A stretch of DNA of 64,000 nucleotides from Olleya sediminilitoris (GTDB taxonomy: Bacteria > Bacteroidota > Bacteroidia > Flavobacteriales > Flavobacteriaceae): NCBI RefSeq assembly GCF_016785945.1, contig NZ_JAEMEF010000001.1, forward strand, positions 124,001-188,000. The letters run 5' to 3'. This document shows positions 8,816 to 17,619 of this stretch, piece after piece. Within the stretch, counting starts at the first letter, position 1. Each line of letters starts with the position of its first letter. A model generated the notes under the pieces. The model did no database searches. It was not told the DNA's origin and saw only the letters and a program-made list of their open reading frames with translations. The position numbers and the translations under genes are program-made.

Positions 8816-10159
8816 TTATACCACTCCTTGTGCAAGCATAGCATCTGCAACTTTAACAAATCCTGCAACGTTAGCACCTTTTACGTAATCTACATAACCA
8901 TCTTTTTGTGTTCCGTATTGTACACAAGATGCGTGAATATCATCCATAATTTGATTAAGCTTAGCGTCAACCTCTTCTCTAGTCCAATTATAACGTAACG
9001 AGTTTTGGCTCATTTCTAAACCAGAAGTTGCCACTCCTCCAGCATTAGATGCTTTTCCAGGAGAGAATAATACTTTAGCTTGTTGTAAAACCTCAATAGC
9101 TTCAGGAGTTGTTGGCATATTAGCACCTTCTGCTACAGCTATTACATTATTTTTAACTAAAGCTTCTGCTTCAGATTTATCTAATTCATTTTGTGTAGCA
9201 CATGGTAATGCAATATCACAATCAACACTCCAAGGTCTTTCTCCTTTATGGAATGTAGCATTAGGATACTTAGTAACATATTCACTAATTCTAGCGCGTT
9301 GTACATTTTTAAGTTCCATAACGTGAGCTAATTTATCTGCATCAATACCATCAGCATCATGTATGTATCCTGAAGAATCTGACATAGTTAAAACTTTAGC
9401 TCCCAATTGTGTTGCTTTTTCACAAGCATATTGTGCTACATTTCCTGATCCAGAAATCACAACTGTTTTACCGGAAAAAGAATCTCCTTTTGTTGCCAAC
9501 ATATTTTTAGCAAAATACACAGTACCATAACCAGTCGCTTCAGGTCTTATTAATGATCCACCATAAGAAGCTCCTTTACCAGTTAACACTCCAGTAAACT
9601 CATTTCTTAATCGTTTGTATTGACCAAACATATAACCTATTTCTCTTCCACCAACACCAATATCACCAGCTGGCACATCAGTATTTGCTCCAATATGACG
9701 AAATAATTCACTCATAAAAGATTGACAAAAACGCATAACTTCGTTATCACTTTTCCCTTTTGGATTAAAATCACTTCCTCCTTTTCCTCCACCCATTGGT
9801 AAAGTAGTTAAAGAGTTTTTAAACACCTGTTCAAACCCTAAGAATTTTAAAATACTAAGATTTACAGACGGGTGGAAACGTAATCCCCCTTTATATGGTC
9901 CAATTGCCGAGTTAAACTCAACTCTAAATGCCCTATTAACCTGAGTATTACCTTCATCATCAATCCAAGGCACTCTAAAAATTATAGTACGTTCTGGCTC
10001 CACCATACGCTCTAATAACATCTTACCTTGATATTTAGGATTATCTTCTATAAAAGGAATTACAGTTTCTGCAACCTCATGAACAGCTTGTAAAAACTCC
10101 GGTTCATGACTATTTTTTTCCTTTACTAGGTCTAAAAATGCTTCAATTTTATTTTTCAT
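8816..10159 (-). CDS. gdhA: NADP-type glutamate dehydrogenase
   Basis: 447 residues, the length of the hexameric bacterial enzyme. It interconverts 2-oxoglutarate plus ammonia and glutamate in the cytoplasm. Substrate-site motifs are GPYKGGLRFHPSVN and LPMGGGKGGSDFNPKGKSD. The nucleotide-binding glycine motif is VISGSGNVAQYA, followed by a Ser-rich segment (MSDSSG) consistent with NADP(H) preference. The final GGVATSGLEMSQNSLRYNW block is typical. It is single-gene in context, with a -7 box upstream at 10207-10214 (minus strand). Confidence 0.95.
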   Translation of the reverse strand: MKNKIEAFLDLVKEKNSHEPEFLQAVHEVAETVIPFIEDNPKYQGKMLLERMVEPERTIIFRVPWIDDEGNTQVNRAFRVEFNSAIGPYKGGLRFHPSVNLSILKFLGFEQVFKNSLTTLPMGGGKGGSDFNPKGKSDNEVMRFCQSFMSELFRHIGANTDVPAGDIGVGGREIGYMFGQYKRLRNEFTGVLTGKGASYGGSLIRPEATGYGTVYFAKNMLATKGDSFSGKTVVISGSGNVAQYACEKATQLGAKVLTMSDSSGYIHDADGIDADKLAHVMELKNVQRARISEYVTKYPNATFHKGERPWSVDCDIALPCATQNELDKSEAEALVKNNVIAVAEGANMPTTPEAIEVLQQAKVLFSPGKASNAGGVATSGLEMSQNSLRYNWTREEVDAKLNQIMDDIHASCVQYGTQKDGYVDYVKGANVAGFVKVADAMLAQGVV

Positions 10160-10206
10160 TATGTAAATAATTACAATGTTGTTATACTATTTGTAAAAAA
10201 GTAATA

Positions 10207-10214
10207 CAAAGATA
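10207..10214 (-). promoter_or_regulatory. Putative -7 promoter box of gdhA
   Basis: On the minus strand this reads TATCTTTG, an exact match to the Bacteroidota -7 consensus TAnnTTTG, about 50 bases ahead of the gdhA start. No good TTTG -33 element was found at the usual distance. Confidence 0.5.
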
Positions 10215-10322
10215 CATTATCTTTAATATTACACCTATTTTTTTTTGATTTTCGCAATCGATATAGTTGATACCGAAATAAATAAAAAATTAAAAATTAA
10301 TTAATGCGTTTTATCTATAAAA

Positions 10323-10353
10323 TTTGTATGTTGGTCGTGATTTTATATATTTG
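10323..10353 (+). promoter_or_regulatory. Bacteroidota-type promoter (TTTG-N19-TAnnTTTG)
   Basis: TTTG at 10323-10326 and TATATTTG at 10346-10353 are separated by 19 bases, within the TTG-N17-23-TAnnTTTG consensus of Flavobacteriia. It lies 33 bases upstream of the ATG at 10387. Confidence 0.7.
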
Positions 10354-10386
10354 TTGAATAAATAGTCCTTAAAAATATGCCTAATC

Positions 10387-11187
10387 ATGTTTAACCATAA
10401 GCAATTAATTCTAGTTGTACTTATTTTATTATGTACAAGCAATGCGTTTTCTCAGTTAGGCTTCTCTCATGAGATAGGCGTTATAACTGGTCCTGTGGCA
10501 TTTAAGTCTGATTTTGGACTACGCACTGATTACGAAACTAATTCAGGAAATACTGGCTTTGGAATAGGTTTAGTACATTACATTAATTTTTCATATCAAG
10601 CTAATTGTAATTGTTATACTACTGACAATTATTTTAACGACCATTTTAAATTACGTACTGAAATTTCATACAACAAAACTAAATTAAGTCATTTTGGCGA
10701 ATGGGTTGAAGGCTCAAGAACTAGCGACGAAGCAGAAAAATTAAGATCTCACACAGGTGAAGCTAATAATTTTGACATTGGTATGCAGTTAGAATTTTAC
10801 CCTTTAAGCATTAGATCTTTTCAAGCTTACGGATATAAACTTGCTCCTTTTGTGAGTTTAGGTGCACATTATGTTTCCTATAATCCAAAAGTTTATACTA
10901 ATTACGACAACGGAACAAATGATGTTGGAAATGTTTTAGATAGTAATAATTTTTATTCTCCTTGGCAACCTGGATCTGTAAATCCAGAATCTGGTTCTAC
11001 CTGGTCTATAGTTTCTAGTATTGGTGTTAGATATAAATTAAATGCTACATCTGATTTAATGTTAGATTTACGTGGTCAATATTATTTTAACGATTTAATT
11101 GATGGTTTAGACCACCAACTTAATAGTAATAAACATAATGATTGGTTAGTTTGGCTTAACGTTGGTTACATATATTACTTAGATTAG
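10387..11187 (+). CDS. Exported protein of unknown function, probably a small outer-membrane barrel
   Basis: 266 residues with a signal peptide (MFNHKQLILVVLILLCTSNAFSQ, cut after FSQ). The mature part has alternating beta-strand segments with aromatic residues (FGIGLVHYINFSY, FKLRTEISYNKTK, FDIGMQLEFYPL, YKLAPFVSLGAHY) and ends LVWLNVGYIYYLD, the look of an 8-10 strand barrel. A short NCNCY segment (about 73-77) is unusual. It has its own well-formed promoter and a strong terminator, so it is a single-gene unit. I recognise it only as a conserved-looking Flavobacteriaceae family and assign no function. Confidence 0.7.
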   Translation: MFNHKQLILVVLILLCTSNAFSQLGFSHEIGVITGPVAFKSDFGLRTDYETNSGNTGFGIGLVHYINFSYQANCNCYTTDNYFNDHFKLRTEISYNKTKLSHFGEWVEGSRTSDEAEKLRSHTGEANNFDIGMQLEFYPLSIRSFQAYGYKLAPFVSLGAHYVSYNPKVYTNYDNGTNDVGNVLDSNNFYSPWQPGSVNPESGSTWSIVSSIGVRYKLNATSDLMLDLRGQYYFNDLIDGLDHQLNSNKHNDWLVWLNVGYIYYLD

Positions 11188-11200
11188 GATATAATTAAAC

Positions 11201-11253
11201 TTATATAAATAAAAAAGCTCAAGTTAATAACTTGAGCTTTTTTATTTATATAA
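11201..11253. terminator. Long bidirectional terminator, 23-bp perfect stem
   Basis: Arms 11201-11223 and 11231-11253 are perfectly complementary (23 pairs) around a 7-base loop. The inner part is AAAAAAGCTCAAG / CTTGAGCTTTTTT, giving T-runs on both strands. It separates the convergent genes ending at 11187 and 11262. Confidence 0.9.
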
Positions 11254-11261
11254 CATGATGC

Positions 11262-12401
11262 TTAGGCTAAAGCTTGTTTAAGATCATTAATTAAATCGGT
11301 TTCATCTTCAATACCTACACTTAACCTAATTAAACTATCAACCACACCTACTTTCTCTCTCTCGGATTTAGGTATACTAGCATGAGTCATACTAGCTGGA
11401 TGACCACATAAAGATTCTATTCCACCTAAGGACTCTGCAAGAGTAAATACCTTAAGTTTTTCAATTATATTAATAGCTTCTTTATAATCGTTTCCTTTTG
11501 TAACAAAACTTAACATACCTCCAAAACCTTTCATTTGTACCTTAGCTATATCATGATTTGGATGATGATCAAAACCTGGCCAATAAACAGTTTCAATTTT
11601 AGGATGTGCATTTAAAAATTCGGCTACAGTCTTAGCATTTTCACAATGACGTTGCATTCTTACATGTAAAGTTTTTATACCTCTTAACGCTAAAAAAGCA
11701 TCTTGTGGTCCACAAATTGCGCCACTTGCATTTTGTATAAAATACAGCCTATCTGCTAATGCTTTGTCCTTTACAACTAAAGCTCCCATAACTAAATCAC
11801 TATGACCACCTAGATATTTTGTGGCTGAATGCATGATTATATCTGCACCCAAATCTAAAGGTTGTTGTAAATAAGGCGTTGCAAAAGTATTGTCTACAGC
11901 CAAAAGTACATCATGCTTTTTAGCTATTTTAGCAGTTTCAGAGATATCAATAATATTCATCATTGGGTTAGTTGGTGTTTCTACCCATATCAACTTTGTA
12001 TTTTTATTAATGTATTGCTCTATATTACTAGCTTGATTCATACCTACAAAATGAAATTTGATACCGAAGTTTTCAAAAATTTTTGTAAACAATCTGTAAG
12101 TTCCACCATACAAATCATTGGTAGAAATAACCTCATCTCCAGATTTTAATAATTTTAAAACAGCATCAATAGCTGCCAATCCAGAGCCAAAAGCTAAGCC
12201 ATATGATCCATTTTCTAAACTTGCAAAAGCGTTTTCTAAAGCTTGACGTGTAGGATTATGAGATCTAGAGTATTCAAAACCTTTATGTCCTCCTGGAGTC
12301 GTTTGTGCATAAGTAGACGTTTGATAAATTGGTGGCATGACAGCTCCATAAGCAGGATCTGGTTTTTGACCACCATGAATCGTTTTTGTGTTAAATTTCA
12401 T
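11262..12401 (-). CDS. Trans-sulfuration PLP enzyme (cystathionine gamma-synthase/lyase family)
   Basis: About 379 residues from the ATG at 12401. An upstream extension to a TTG at 12425 adds eight unlikely residues. This is a fold-type I PLP enzyme of the Cys/Met metabolism family, with the lysine in HSATKYLGGHSDLVMG, the N-terminal GGQKPDPAYGAVMPPIYQTSTYAQ region and the SLGGIESLCGHPASMTHAS block near the end. It either joins an O-acyl-homoserine to cysteine (MetB) or cleaves cystathionine. The two cannot be separated by eye, and no met or cys gene is adjacent. Confidence 0.88.
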   Translation of the reverse strand: MKFNTKTIHGGQKPDPAYGAVMPPIYQTSTYAQTTPGGHKGFEYSRSHNPTRQALENAFASLENGSYGLAFGSGLAAIDAVLKLLKSGDEVISTNDLYGGTYRLFTKIFENFGIKFHFVGMNQASNIEQYINKNTKLIWVETPTNPMMNIIDISETAKIAKKHDVLLAVDNTFATPYLQQPLDLGADIIMHSATKYLGGHSDLVMGALVVKDKALADRLYFIQNASGAICGPQDAFLALRGIKTLHVRMQRHCENAKTVAEFLNAHPKIETVYWPGFDHHPNHDIAKVQMKGFGGMLSFVTKGNDYKEAINIIEKLKVFTLAESLGGIESLCGHPASMTHASIPKSEREKVGVVDSLIRLSVGIEDETDLINDLKQALA

Positions 12402-12474
12402 GTTCAAAACTTTTGTTAACAACAAAAATAGTTTTTACTTCGTTGTATTCAAACTAGAACCCAACCTTTAGTCT

Positions 12475-13212
12475 ATGTTTAACACTACATCTAAAATAAC
12501 AGTCTTTACTGTAATGTCTTGTTTATTAATCACTTTATCTTGTGATAAAGATGAAAAATTGAGTTTCTCTGAAACCGAAATCACAAAAGAAAAAGAAACC
12601 TTTGTGGAAATTATCATTCCAAAAGCAAACGGAAAATCAAAAACTGCAAAAAATATAAACGACGCACTAACTAATTTTGCGTGTGATGTTTTAAATATTG
12701 ATAGTGCCAAAAATAAAACGACTACAATCAATCAAAGTATTGATGCTTTTAATGCAGCCTATATTAATTTTAACGAAACACTACTAGCTGATTTTGATAC
12801 TAAGTTTCCTAGATGGGAAGCTTTGATAGATGGTGAAGTATCTTACCAAAATGAAGCTTTAGTTTGTGTTTCCATGAATGGTAGTATTACTACAGGAGCA
12901 GCAAGTAGCAGTTTAAAATTTAAGTTTTTCAACTTTGATTTATCTAACGGAAAATCGCTTAAAACCAAAGATATTGTCAACAACATGAAGGTGTTTAAAG
13001 CTTTAGTCAAAAAATATTACGATAAAGAGCTACTAACTACCTACACCAGTGTTAACAATACCACAGATAATTTTAAACTACCCGAAACTATTGGTTTTAA
13101 TGAAGACGGAGTAATTATAGTATATGATAATTTTGAACTTGGTAACTTTACCAAGCAACTAGTAGAATTTACTATACCTTACACTGTGGTCAATCAGTAT
13201 TTAAATTATTAA
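12475..13212 (+). CDS. Lipoprotein with DUF4163/DUF3298 (RsiV/PdaC-like) domains
   Basis: 245 residues with a lipoprotein signal ending at Cys23 (LLITLSC). The body has an N-terminal PdaC-like part (EITKEKETFVEIIIPKAN, then SYQNEALVCVSMNGSITTGAAS) and a C-terminal DUF3298 part (FDLSNGKSLKTKDIVNN, LPETIGFNEDGVIIVYDNFELG, VEFTIPY). Such domains occur in cell-wall deacetylase accessory regions and in the anti-sigma factor RsiV, but no enzyme domain is present, so its task is unknown. Its TAA shares bases with the stop of the convergent DinB-family gene. Confidence 0.8.
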   Translation: MFNTTSKITVFTVMSCLLITLSCDKDEKLSFSETEITKEKETFVEIIIPKANGKSKTAKNINDALTNFACDVLNIDSAKNKTTTINQSIDAFNAAYINFNETLLADFDTKFPRWEALIDGEVSYQNEALVCVSMNGSITTGAASSSLKFKFFNFDLSNGKSLKTKDIVNNMKVFKALVKKYYDKELLTTYTSVNNTTDNFKLPETIGFNEDGVIIVYDNFELGNFTKQLVEFTIPYTVVNQYLNY

Positions 13213-13664
13213 ACATACTTTTTAAGCGCAAGGATATACCCTAAATGTATACCTTCATGAAAATTATTAAAAACCAACGCATCATCTACACAAGTTAAAG
13301 TACTTTTTGTAGACACTGTATATTCTGTATAAGTTTTAAACACGTTATTATTATAATCTACTTTTGTGGTTTCGATAGTAGAAAATAGCAACCTTTTAAC
13401 CTCATCCACTTCAGCTTGTGTTACTGGTCTTTCTGTTTTAGTTCCTTTTCTGTAAGTTTCAACCAAAGCATCACTTACAAGCATTGGCACATCAGATAAT
13501 TTATAAACCAATAACTGTTGTGTGACTACTGTATGTGCAATATTCCAAAACATATTATTACTAAATCCTTCAGGTACTTTATTTAACTGATCTAAAGTAA
13601 AGTTTTCTAAAAAATGCTTAAATAACATTCTGTTTTTAATTGCAACATCAAAAGTAAAGTCCAT
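13209..13664 (-). CDS. DinB/YfiT-family protein
   Basis: 151 residues forming the four-helix DinB_2 type. Metal-ligand histidines are visible at NIAHTVVTQQLLV (about 48) and in the C-terminal NFHEGIHLGYI (about 134-138), the usual three-histidine arrangement of this superfamily. Members include thiol-dependent transferases with varied substrates, so the reaction cannot be named. It converges on the lipoprotein gene with a shared TTAA at 13209-13212. Confidence 0.82.
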   Translation of the reverse strand: MDFTFDVAIKNRMLFKHFLENFTLDQLNKVPEGFSNNMFWNIAHTVVTQQLLVYKLSDVPMLVSDALVETYRKGTKTERPVTQAEVDEVKRLLFSTIETTKVDYNNNVFKTYTEYTVSTKSTLTCVDDALVFNNFHEGIHLGYILALKKYV

Positions 13665-13754
13665 AATATTCTTTTTTTGTCAAAAGTAAGTAAATTAAAA
13701 AATCTTCAGAAAAATAAGTTTTCAATAATTAACTTGTAACCAAATATAATTACC

Positions 13755-14237
13755 ATGAAAACACACCACTACAAAACAACCCTAAACTGGACAGGTAATC
13801 TTGGTCAAGGCACCACAAATTACAAAGCATATAACCGCAATCACACCATTAATCACGATCAAAAAAGTCAAACTATACTAGCTAGTGCAGATCCAATGTT
13901 TTTGGGTGATCCCTCAAGATATAATCCAGAAGAACTTTTACTAGCGTCCATTGCCTCTTGCCATATGTTATGGTATTTACACCTATGTGCAACAAACCAT
14001 ATTATTGTTACCAATTATCAAGACCAACCAGAAGGCACAATGCAAGAAAACACCAATGGAAGTGGACAATTTACTAATGTCACATTAAACCCAAAAGTAC
14101 AAGTCCAAGATCGAAACATGGTAGATAAAGCCAATCAACTACATCATCAAGCAAATCAAATGTGCTTTATAGCTAGATCATGTAATTTTCCTATAACACA
14201 TAACGCTTTCGCGGAAGCTTCGCCAAGCCAACCATAG
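13755..14237 (+). CDS. OsmC-family peroxide-reducing protein
   Basis: 160 residues. The N-terminal strand region (YKTTLNWTGNLGQGT) leads into PEELLLASIASCHMLWYL with the peroxidatic Cys69; the second cysteine is Cys137 in HQANQMCFIARSC. The spacing fits the OsmC/YhfA thiol-peroxidase fold, which reduces organic hydroperoxides. The last ten residues (AFAEASPSQP) are coded by a short dispersed repeat at 14204-14218, so the natural C-terminus seems altered. It stands alone, just upstream of the arsC-like gene. Confidence 0.88.
   Translation: MKTHHYKTTLNWTGNLGQGTTNYKAYNRNHTINHDQKSQTILASADPMFLGDPSRYNPEELLLASIASCHMLWYLHLCATNHIIVTNYQDQPEGTMQENTNGSGQFTNVTLNPKVQVQDRNMVDKANQLHHQANQMCFIARSCNFPITHNAFAEASPSQP
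14204..14218 (+). repeat. Short dispersed repeat CGCTTTCGCGGAAGC, copy 1
   Basis: The core CGCTTTCGCGGAA recurs at 51840-51853 and, inverted, at 61947-61960. This copy lies inside the 3' end of the osmC-like gene and codes its AFAEA residues. The bases just downstream (AAGCTTCG) continue the local dyad. Confidence 0.7.
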
Positions 14238-14301
14238 TTTTAAATACAAAAAGAAGTTATTTTTTGCTAAAAAAAACGACCTTTGTTTAAAAATAGTACA
14301 A

Positions 14302-14658
14302 ATGAAAAAAGTATACTACCTTAAAACCTGTAACACTTGTTTAAGAATTTTAAACGAATTAAATCTTCCTGAAACTTTTCAGTTACAAGATATAAAAGCT
14401 AATCCACTAACAGCTCAACAAGTAGATGAGTTAGCAGCATTAGCAGGTAGTTATGAAGCATTGTTTAGCAGACGAGCTAAACTATACAAAGAAATGGGTT
14501 TAAAAGACCAAACCCTAACCGAAAAAGATTACAAACATTATCTGCTAGAACATTACACCTTTTTAAGTCGTCCAGTCATTGTTATGGATGACCAGATATT
14601 TATTGGTAATTCCAAAAAGACAACTCAACTTACAAAACAAGCATTAGATGAAAGCTAG
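14302..14658 (+). CDS. ArsC/Spx-family thioredoxin-fold protein
   Basis: 118 residues, the usual length. The redox motif CNTC (residues 10-13, in YYLKTCNTCLRIL) lies where ArsC has its catalytic cysteine. RPVIVMDDQIFIGNSKK near the end matches the ArsC RPI(V) segment, and YEALFSRRAKLYKEMGL corresponds to the LFN/R region. It could be an arsenate reductase-like or Spx/YffB-type protein; no ars genes are nearby, so arsenic resistance is not supported. It overlaps the transporter gene by 11 bases. Confidence 0.82.
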   Translation: MKKVYYLKTCNTCLRILNELNLPETFQLQDIKANPLTAQQVDELAALAGSYEALFSRRAKLYKEMGLKDQTLTEKDYKHYLLEHYTFLSRPVIVMDDQIFIGNSKKTTQLTKQALDES

Positions 14659-15550
14659 ATATTGGGCATTATTGGCAGCCTTAACCGTTCAAATCCTTTA
14701 TGGGTTAAACTACACATTTGCTAAAGATGTAATGGTTGGTGGATTTGTAAAACCTTTTGGTTTTATAGTCCTTCGTGTTGGTGGTACAGCAATATTGTTT
14801 TGGCTATTTAGTTTTTTAGGTCCAAAAGAAAAAATAGATCAAAAAGACTTTTTAACACTGGTTTATGCAGCCTTCTTTGGTGTCGCTACAAACATGCTCT
14901 TATTTTTTAAAGGGCTAGAATTAACAACACCAATACACGCCTCTGTAATAATGATAACCAGTCCAATTATCGTATTATTACTATCATCATATTATCTAAA
15001 AGAAAAAGTAACCAAACTAAAAGTTTTAGGTGTTGTTTTTGGGTTTACAGGAGCTGCAGTTTTAACCATTTATGGTGGCTCTAAAAGTCCAGGAGACAAT
15101 GTGTTTTTAGGTAATATAATGATTTTACTAAATGCAGTCTCTTACAGTATTTACATTATAATTATAAAAAAACTAACCTATAAATACCATCCATTTACAT
15201 TTATAAGATGGTTGTTTTTAATTGGCTTTTTTATGGTTTTACCTTTTGGTTTTAATGATGTAGCAGCTATTAACATAACCAATTTCACACCTTACATATG
15301 GTTTTCAATAGCATTTGTGATTGTTGGTGCTACTTTTGGAACTTATTTATTAAATCCCTTAGCATTAAGACATTTAAAAGCATCAACAGTAACTGTTTTT
15401 ATATACCTACAACCATTAATAGCAGGTATTTACGCTATTATAGCAGGTAGTGATGCTATTACCTCTGTCAAGCTAATAGCATCATCACTAATATTTTTTG
15501 GTGTGTACTTAGTAACTAAAAAGCCTAAAGTTACAACGTTAAATTCTTAG
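14648..15550 (+). CDS. EamA/DMT-family permease
   Basis: 300 residues with ten predicted helices in two EamA repeats, each showing the family pattern (GLNYTFAKDV early in repeat 1, MLLNAVSYSIYIIIIKKL starting repeat 2, and LNPLALRHLKASTVTVFIYLQPLIAGIYA near the end). It is probably an inner-membrane exporter or importer of a small metabolite; the substrate cannot be told. It is translationally overlapped by the upstream arsC-like gene and its 3' end overlaps the convergent thioesterase by 20 bases. Confidence 0.88.
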   Translation: MKARYWALLAALTVQILYGLNYTFAKDVMVGGFVKPFGFIVLRVGGTAILFWLFSFLGPKEKIDQKDFLTLVYAAFFGVATNMLLFFKGLELTTPIHASVIMITSPIIVLLLSSYYLKEKVTKLKVLGVVFGFTGAAVLTIYGGSKSPGDNVFLGNIMILLNAVSYSIYIIIIKKLTYKYHPFTFIRWLFLIGFFMVLPFGFNDVAAINITNFTPYIWFSIAFVIVGATFGTYLLNPLALRHLKASTVTVFIYLQPLIAGIYAIIAGSDAITSVKLIASSLIFFGVYLVTKKPKVTTLNS

Positions 15551-16010
15551 GTACACGTCCATGACTGCGCATGTCTTCTTTGGTTAATATTTTATAATCT
15601 TCGGTTTGCGGAAACTTATTAGCCATTAGTAATAAATCTTCAGGTAAACCTGTAAGTTTTCTTGTATTTAAATCTATCCATGCGCCTACAATTTCACAAA
15701 AAGCTAAATTTTGGCCTTTACTATTGTAAAAATTATGGTCAAATTTAAAAAACATTCCATCTTCACTTAAACCAGATACCTCTAAGCTTACAGTAATTGG
15801 TTGCCCTAAAAAGGCTTCTTTAAAATAATGTACATGCTCATGGAACACCACAGGACCTAAACCGGCTTTACTTAATGTCATTAAAGAAAACCCATGATCT
15901 TGCAAAAAAGCAGTACGTGTATGTGACATGTAATTTATATATGCAGAGTTAGCTAGATGTCTATTAGCATCAATATCACTCCATCTTATTTCAAAATCTT
16001 TTTTGTACAT
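15531..16010 (-). CDS. Acyl-CoA thioesterase, 4HBT hot-dog fold
   Basis: 159 residues. The N-terminal FEIRWSDIDANRHLANSAYINYM block holds the family's catalytic Asp (about 13) and the start of the long hot-dog helix, followed by VHYFKEAFLGQPITVSLEV and FCEIVGAWIDLNTRK strands. It resembles YbgC/4HBT thioesterases that hydrolyse acyl-CoA or related thioesters in the cytoplasm. The gene is single and convergent with the EamA gene. Confidence 0.85.
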   Translation of the reverse strand: MYKKDFEIRWSDIDANRHLANSAYINYMSHTRTAFLQDHGFSLMTLSKAGLGPVVFHEHVHYFKEAFLGQPITVSLEVSGLSEDGMFFKFDHNFYNSKGQNLAFCEIVGAWIDLNTRKLTGLPEDLLLMANKFPQTEDYKILTKEDMRSHGRVPKNLTL

Positions 16011-16100
16011 AATTTTAGTGTTTTTTGGTCACTCAAATTTACAATAATTAGCTGTGCACGCATAATAAAACTTCTATTTCTTAAGCGTTGACATTTTACT

Positions 16101-16108
16101 TACCTTTG
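16101..16108 (+). promoter_or_regulatory. Putative -7 box of the yicC-gmk-nadD operon
   Basis: TACCTTTG matches TAnnTTTG, 22 bases ahead of the yicC ATG at 16130. No TTTG was found at the expected -33 distance, so the call is tentative. Confidence 0.45.
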
Positions 16109-16129
16109 TAGCAATTAATTAGTGTTTAT

Positions 16130-16990
16130 ATGATTTATTCGATGACAGGTTATGGCAAATCTGTATTACAATTGCCAACAAAAAAAATAACTATAGAGTT
16201 AAAATCGCTTAATAGCAAAAACCTAGATTTGAATGCTAGAATGCCTTCAATTTACAGAGAGAAAGAACTAGACTTACGTAAATTAATTGCTAAACAACTA
16301 GTACGTGGTAAGGTAGATTTTTCTATTTATGTAGAAACAACTGCTGATGATACCTCAACACAAATTAATGCTCCTGTTGTAAAACAATACATGGAACAAT
16401 TAAAAGCTGTTTATAATGATGGTAACCAAATGGAGTTACTAAAAATGGCTGTTCGTTTTCCAGATGCATTAAATACTGTTAGAGAAGAAATAGATGACAC
16501 AGAATGGACACAAATTGAAGCCGAAATAAAAACTGCTTTAAACCATTTATCAGATTACAGACTAAATGAAGGTAAGGTTTTAGAGCAAGATTTTAAAGAT
16601 CGTATTAAAAACATTGCAGACTTACTTGAACAAGTCATTGTTATGGATCCAGAACGTATAGATGGTGTTAGAGAACGGTTAAGAAAAGGCGTTGAAGAAC
16701 TAAGAGAAAAATACGATGATAATCGTTTTGAGCAGGAATTAGTCTACTACATTGAAAAGTTTGATATTACAGAAGAAAAAGTAAGGCTAAACAACCACCT
16801 TAACTATTTTAACGAAAGCATAAACAGTCCGGATTCTAACGGAAAAAAACTAGGTTTTATCGCGCAAGAAATTGGTAGAGAAATCAACACAATAGGTTCT
16901 AAAAGTAATTATGCGCCAATGCAACAATTGGTGGTACAAATGAAAGACGAGCTTGAAAAAATTAAAGAACAATTATTAAACGCGCTTTAA
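16130..16990 (+). CDS. yicC: YicC/YloC-family endoribonuclease
   Basis: 286 residues. The start MIYSMTGYGKSVLQLPTKKITIELKSLNSK is the family signature (SMTGYG), and the C-terminal domain ends with the conserved GKKLGFIAQEIGREINTIGSKSN segment. YicC/YloC proteins are endoribonucleases in E. coli and Bacillus. The classic neighbour gmk follows after 11 bases and then nadD, forming one operon. Confidence 0.92.
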   Translation: MIYSMTGYGKSVLQLPTKKITIELKSLNSKNLDLNARMPSIYREKELDLRKLIAKQLVRGKVDFSIYVETTADDTSTQINAPVVKQYMEQLKAVYNDGNQMELLKMAVRFPDALNTVREEIDDTEWTQIEAEIKTALNHLSDYRLNEGKVLEQDFKDRIKNIADLLEQVIVMDPERIDGVRERLRKGVEELREKYDDNRFEQELVYYIEKFDITEEKVRLNNHLNYFNESINSPDSNGKKLGFIAQEIGREINTIGSKSNYAPMQQLVVQMKDELEKIKEQLLNAL

Positions 16991-17001
16991 ACACTACTAC
17001 A

Positions 17002-17589
17002 TTGACTAAACAACCAACAAAACAAGGCAAATTAATTGTGTTTTCTGCACCTTCTGGGTCAGGAAAAACTACCATTGTAAGACATTTGCTTAAACAGGAA
17101 CAATTAAATTTAGCGTTTTCAATTTCTGCAACTTCAAGAGAAAAACGCGGAACAGAAGTAGATGGTAAAGACTACTATTTTTTATCTGCTAAAGATTTTA
17201 AACAGCACATAAAAGATGATGACTTTTTAGAATGGGAAGAAGTGTATCGAGACAATTTTTACGGAACTTTAAAAACAGAAGTCGAGCGTATTTGGGCTTT
17301 AGGTAAAAATGTGATTTTTGATATTGATGTCTCTGGAGGATTACGTATTAAAAGAAAGTTTCCTGAACAAACTATAGCTATTTTTGTTAAACCACCAAGT
17401 ATTGACGAGCTTAAAATTAGACTTAAAAAGCGTAAAACAGAAAGCGAAGACAAGATAAATATGCGCATCTCTAAAGCCAGTGCAGAATTAGCTACAGCAC
17501 CTTTATTTGATGTTATTATAGAAAATGATAATCTTGAAAAGGCTTTAAACGAAGCTGAGCATTTGGTTGACAGTTTTATTAAAAGCTAA
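17002..17589 (+). CDS. gmk: Guanylate kinase
   Basis: 195 residues. It phosphorylates GMP to GDP. The P-loop SAPSGSGKTT lies at about 15-24, followed by the GMP-binding SATSREKRGTEVDGKDYYF and FLEWEEVYRDNFYGT segments. No ATG precedes the P-loop in this frame, so the start is most likely the TTG at 17002, which follows the yicC stop by 11 bases. Confidence 0.93.
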   Translation: MTKQPTKQGKLIVFSAPSGSGKTTIVRHLLKQEQLNLAFSISATSREKRGTEVDGKDYYFLSAKDFKQHIKDDDFLEWEEVYRDNFYGTLKTEVERIWALGKNVIFDIDVSGGLRIKRKFPEQTIAIFVKPPSIDELKIRLKKRKTESEDKINMRISKASAELATAPLFDVIIENDNLEKALNEAEHLVDSFIKS

Positions 17590-17619
17590 TTAAAATACAC
17601 CTAAGCATAGAAGTAAAAC

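Noticed and set aside
10160-10386. Search of the gdhA upstream gap for a riboswitch or tRNA
   Set aside because: No cloverleaf, no conserved aptamer pattern; only promoter boxes and AT-rich sequence are seen.
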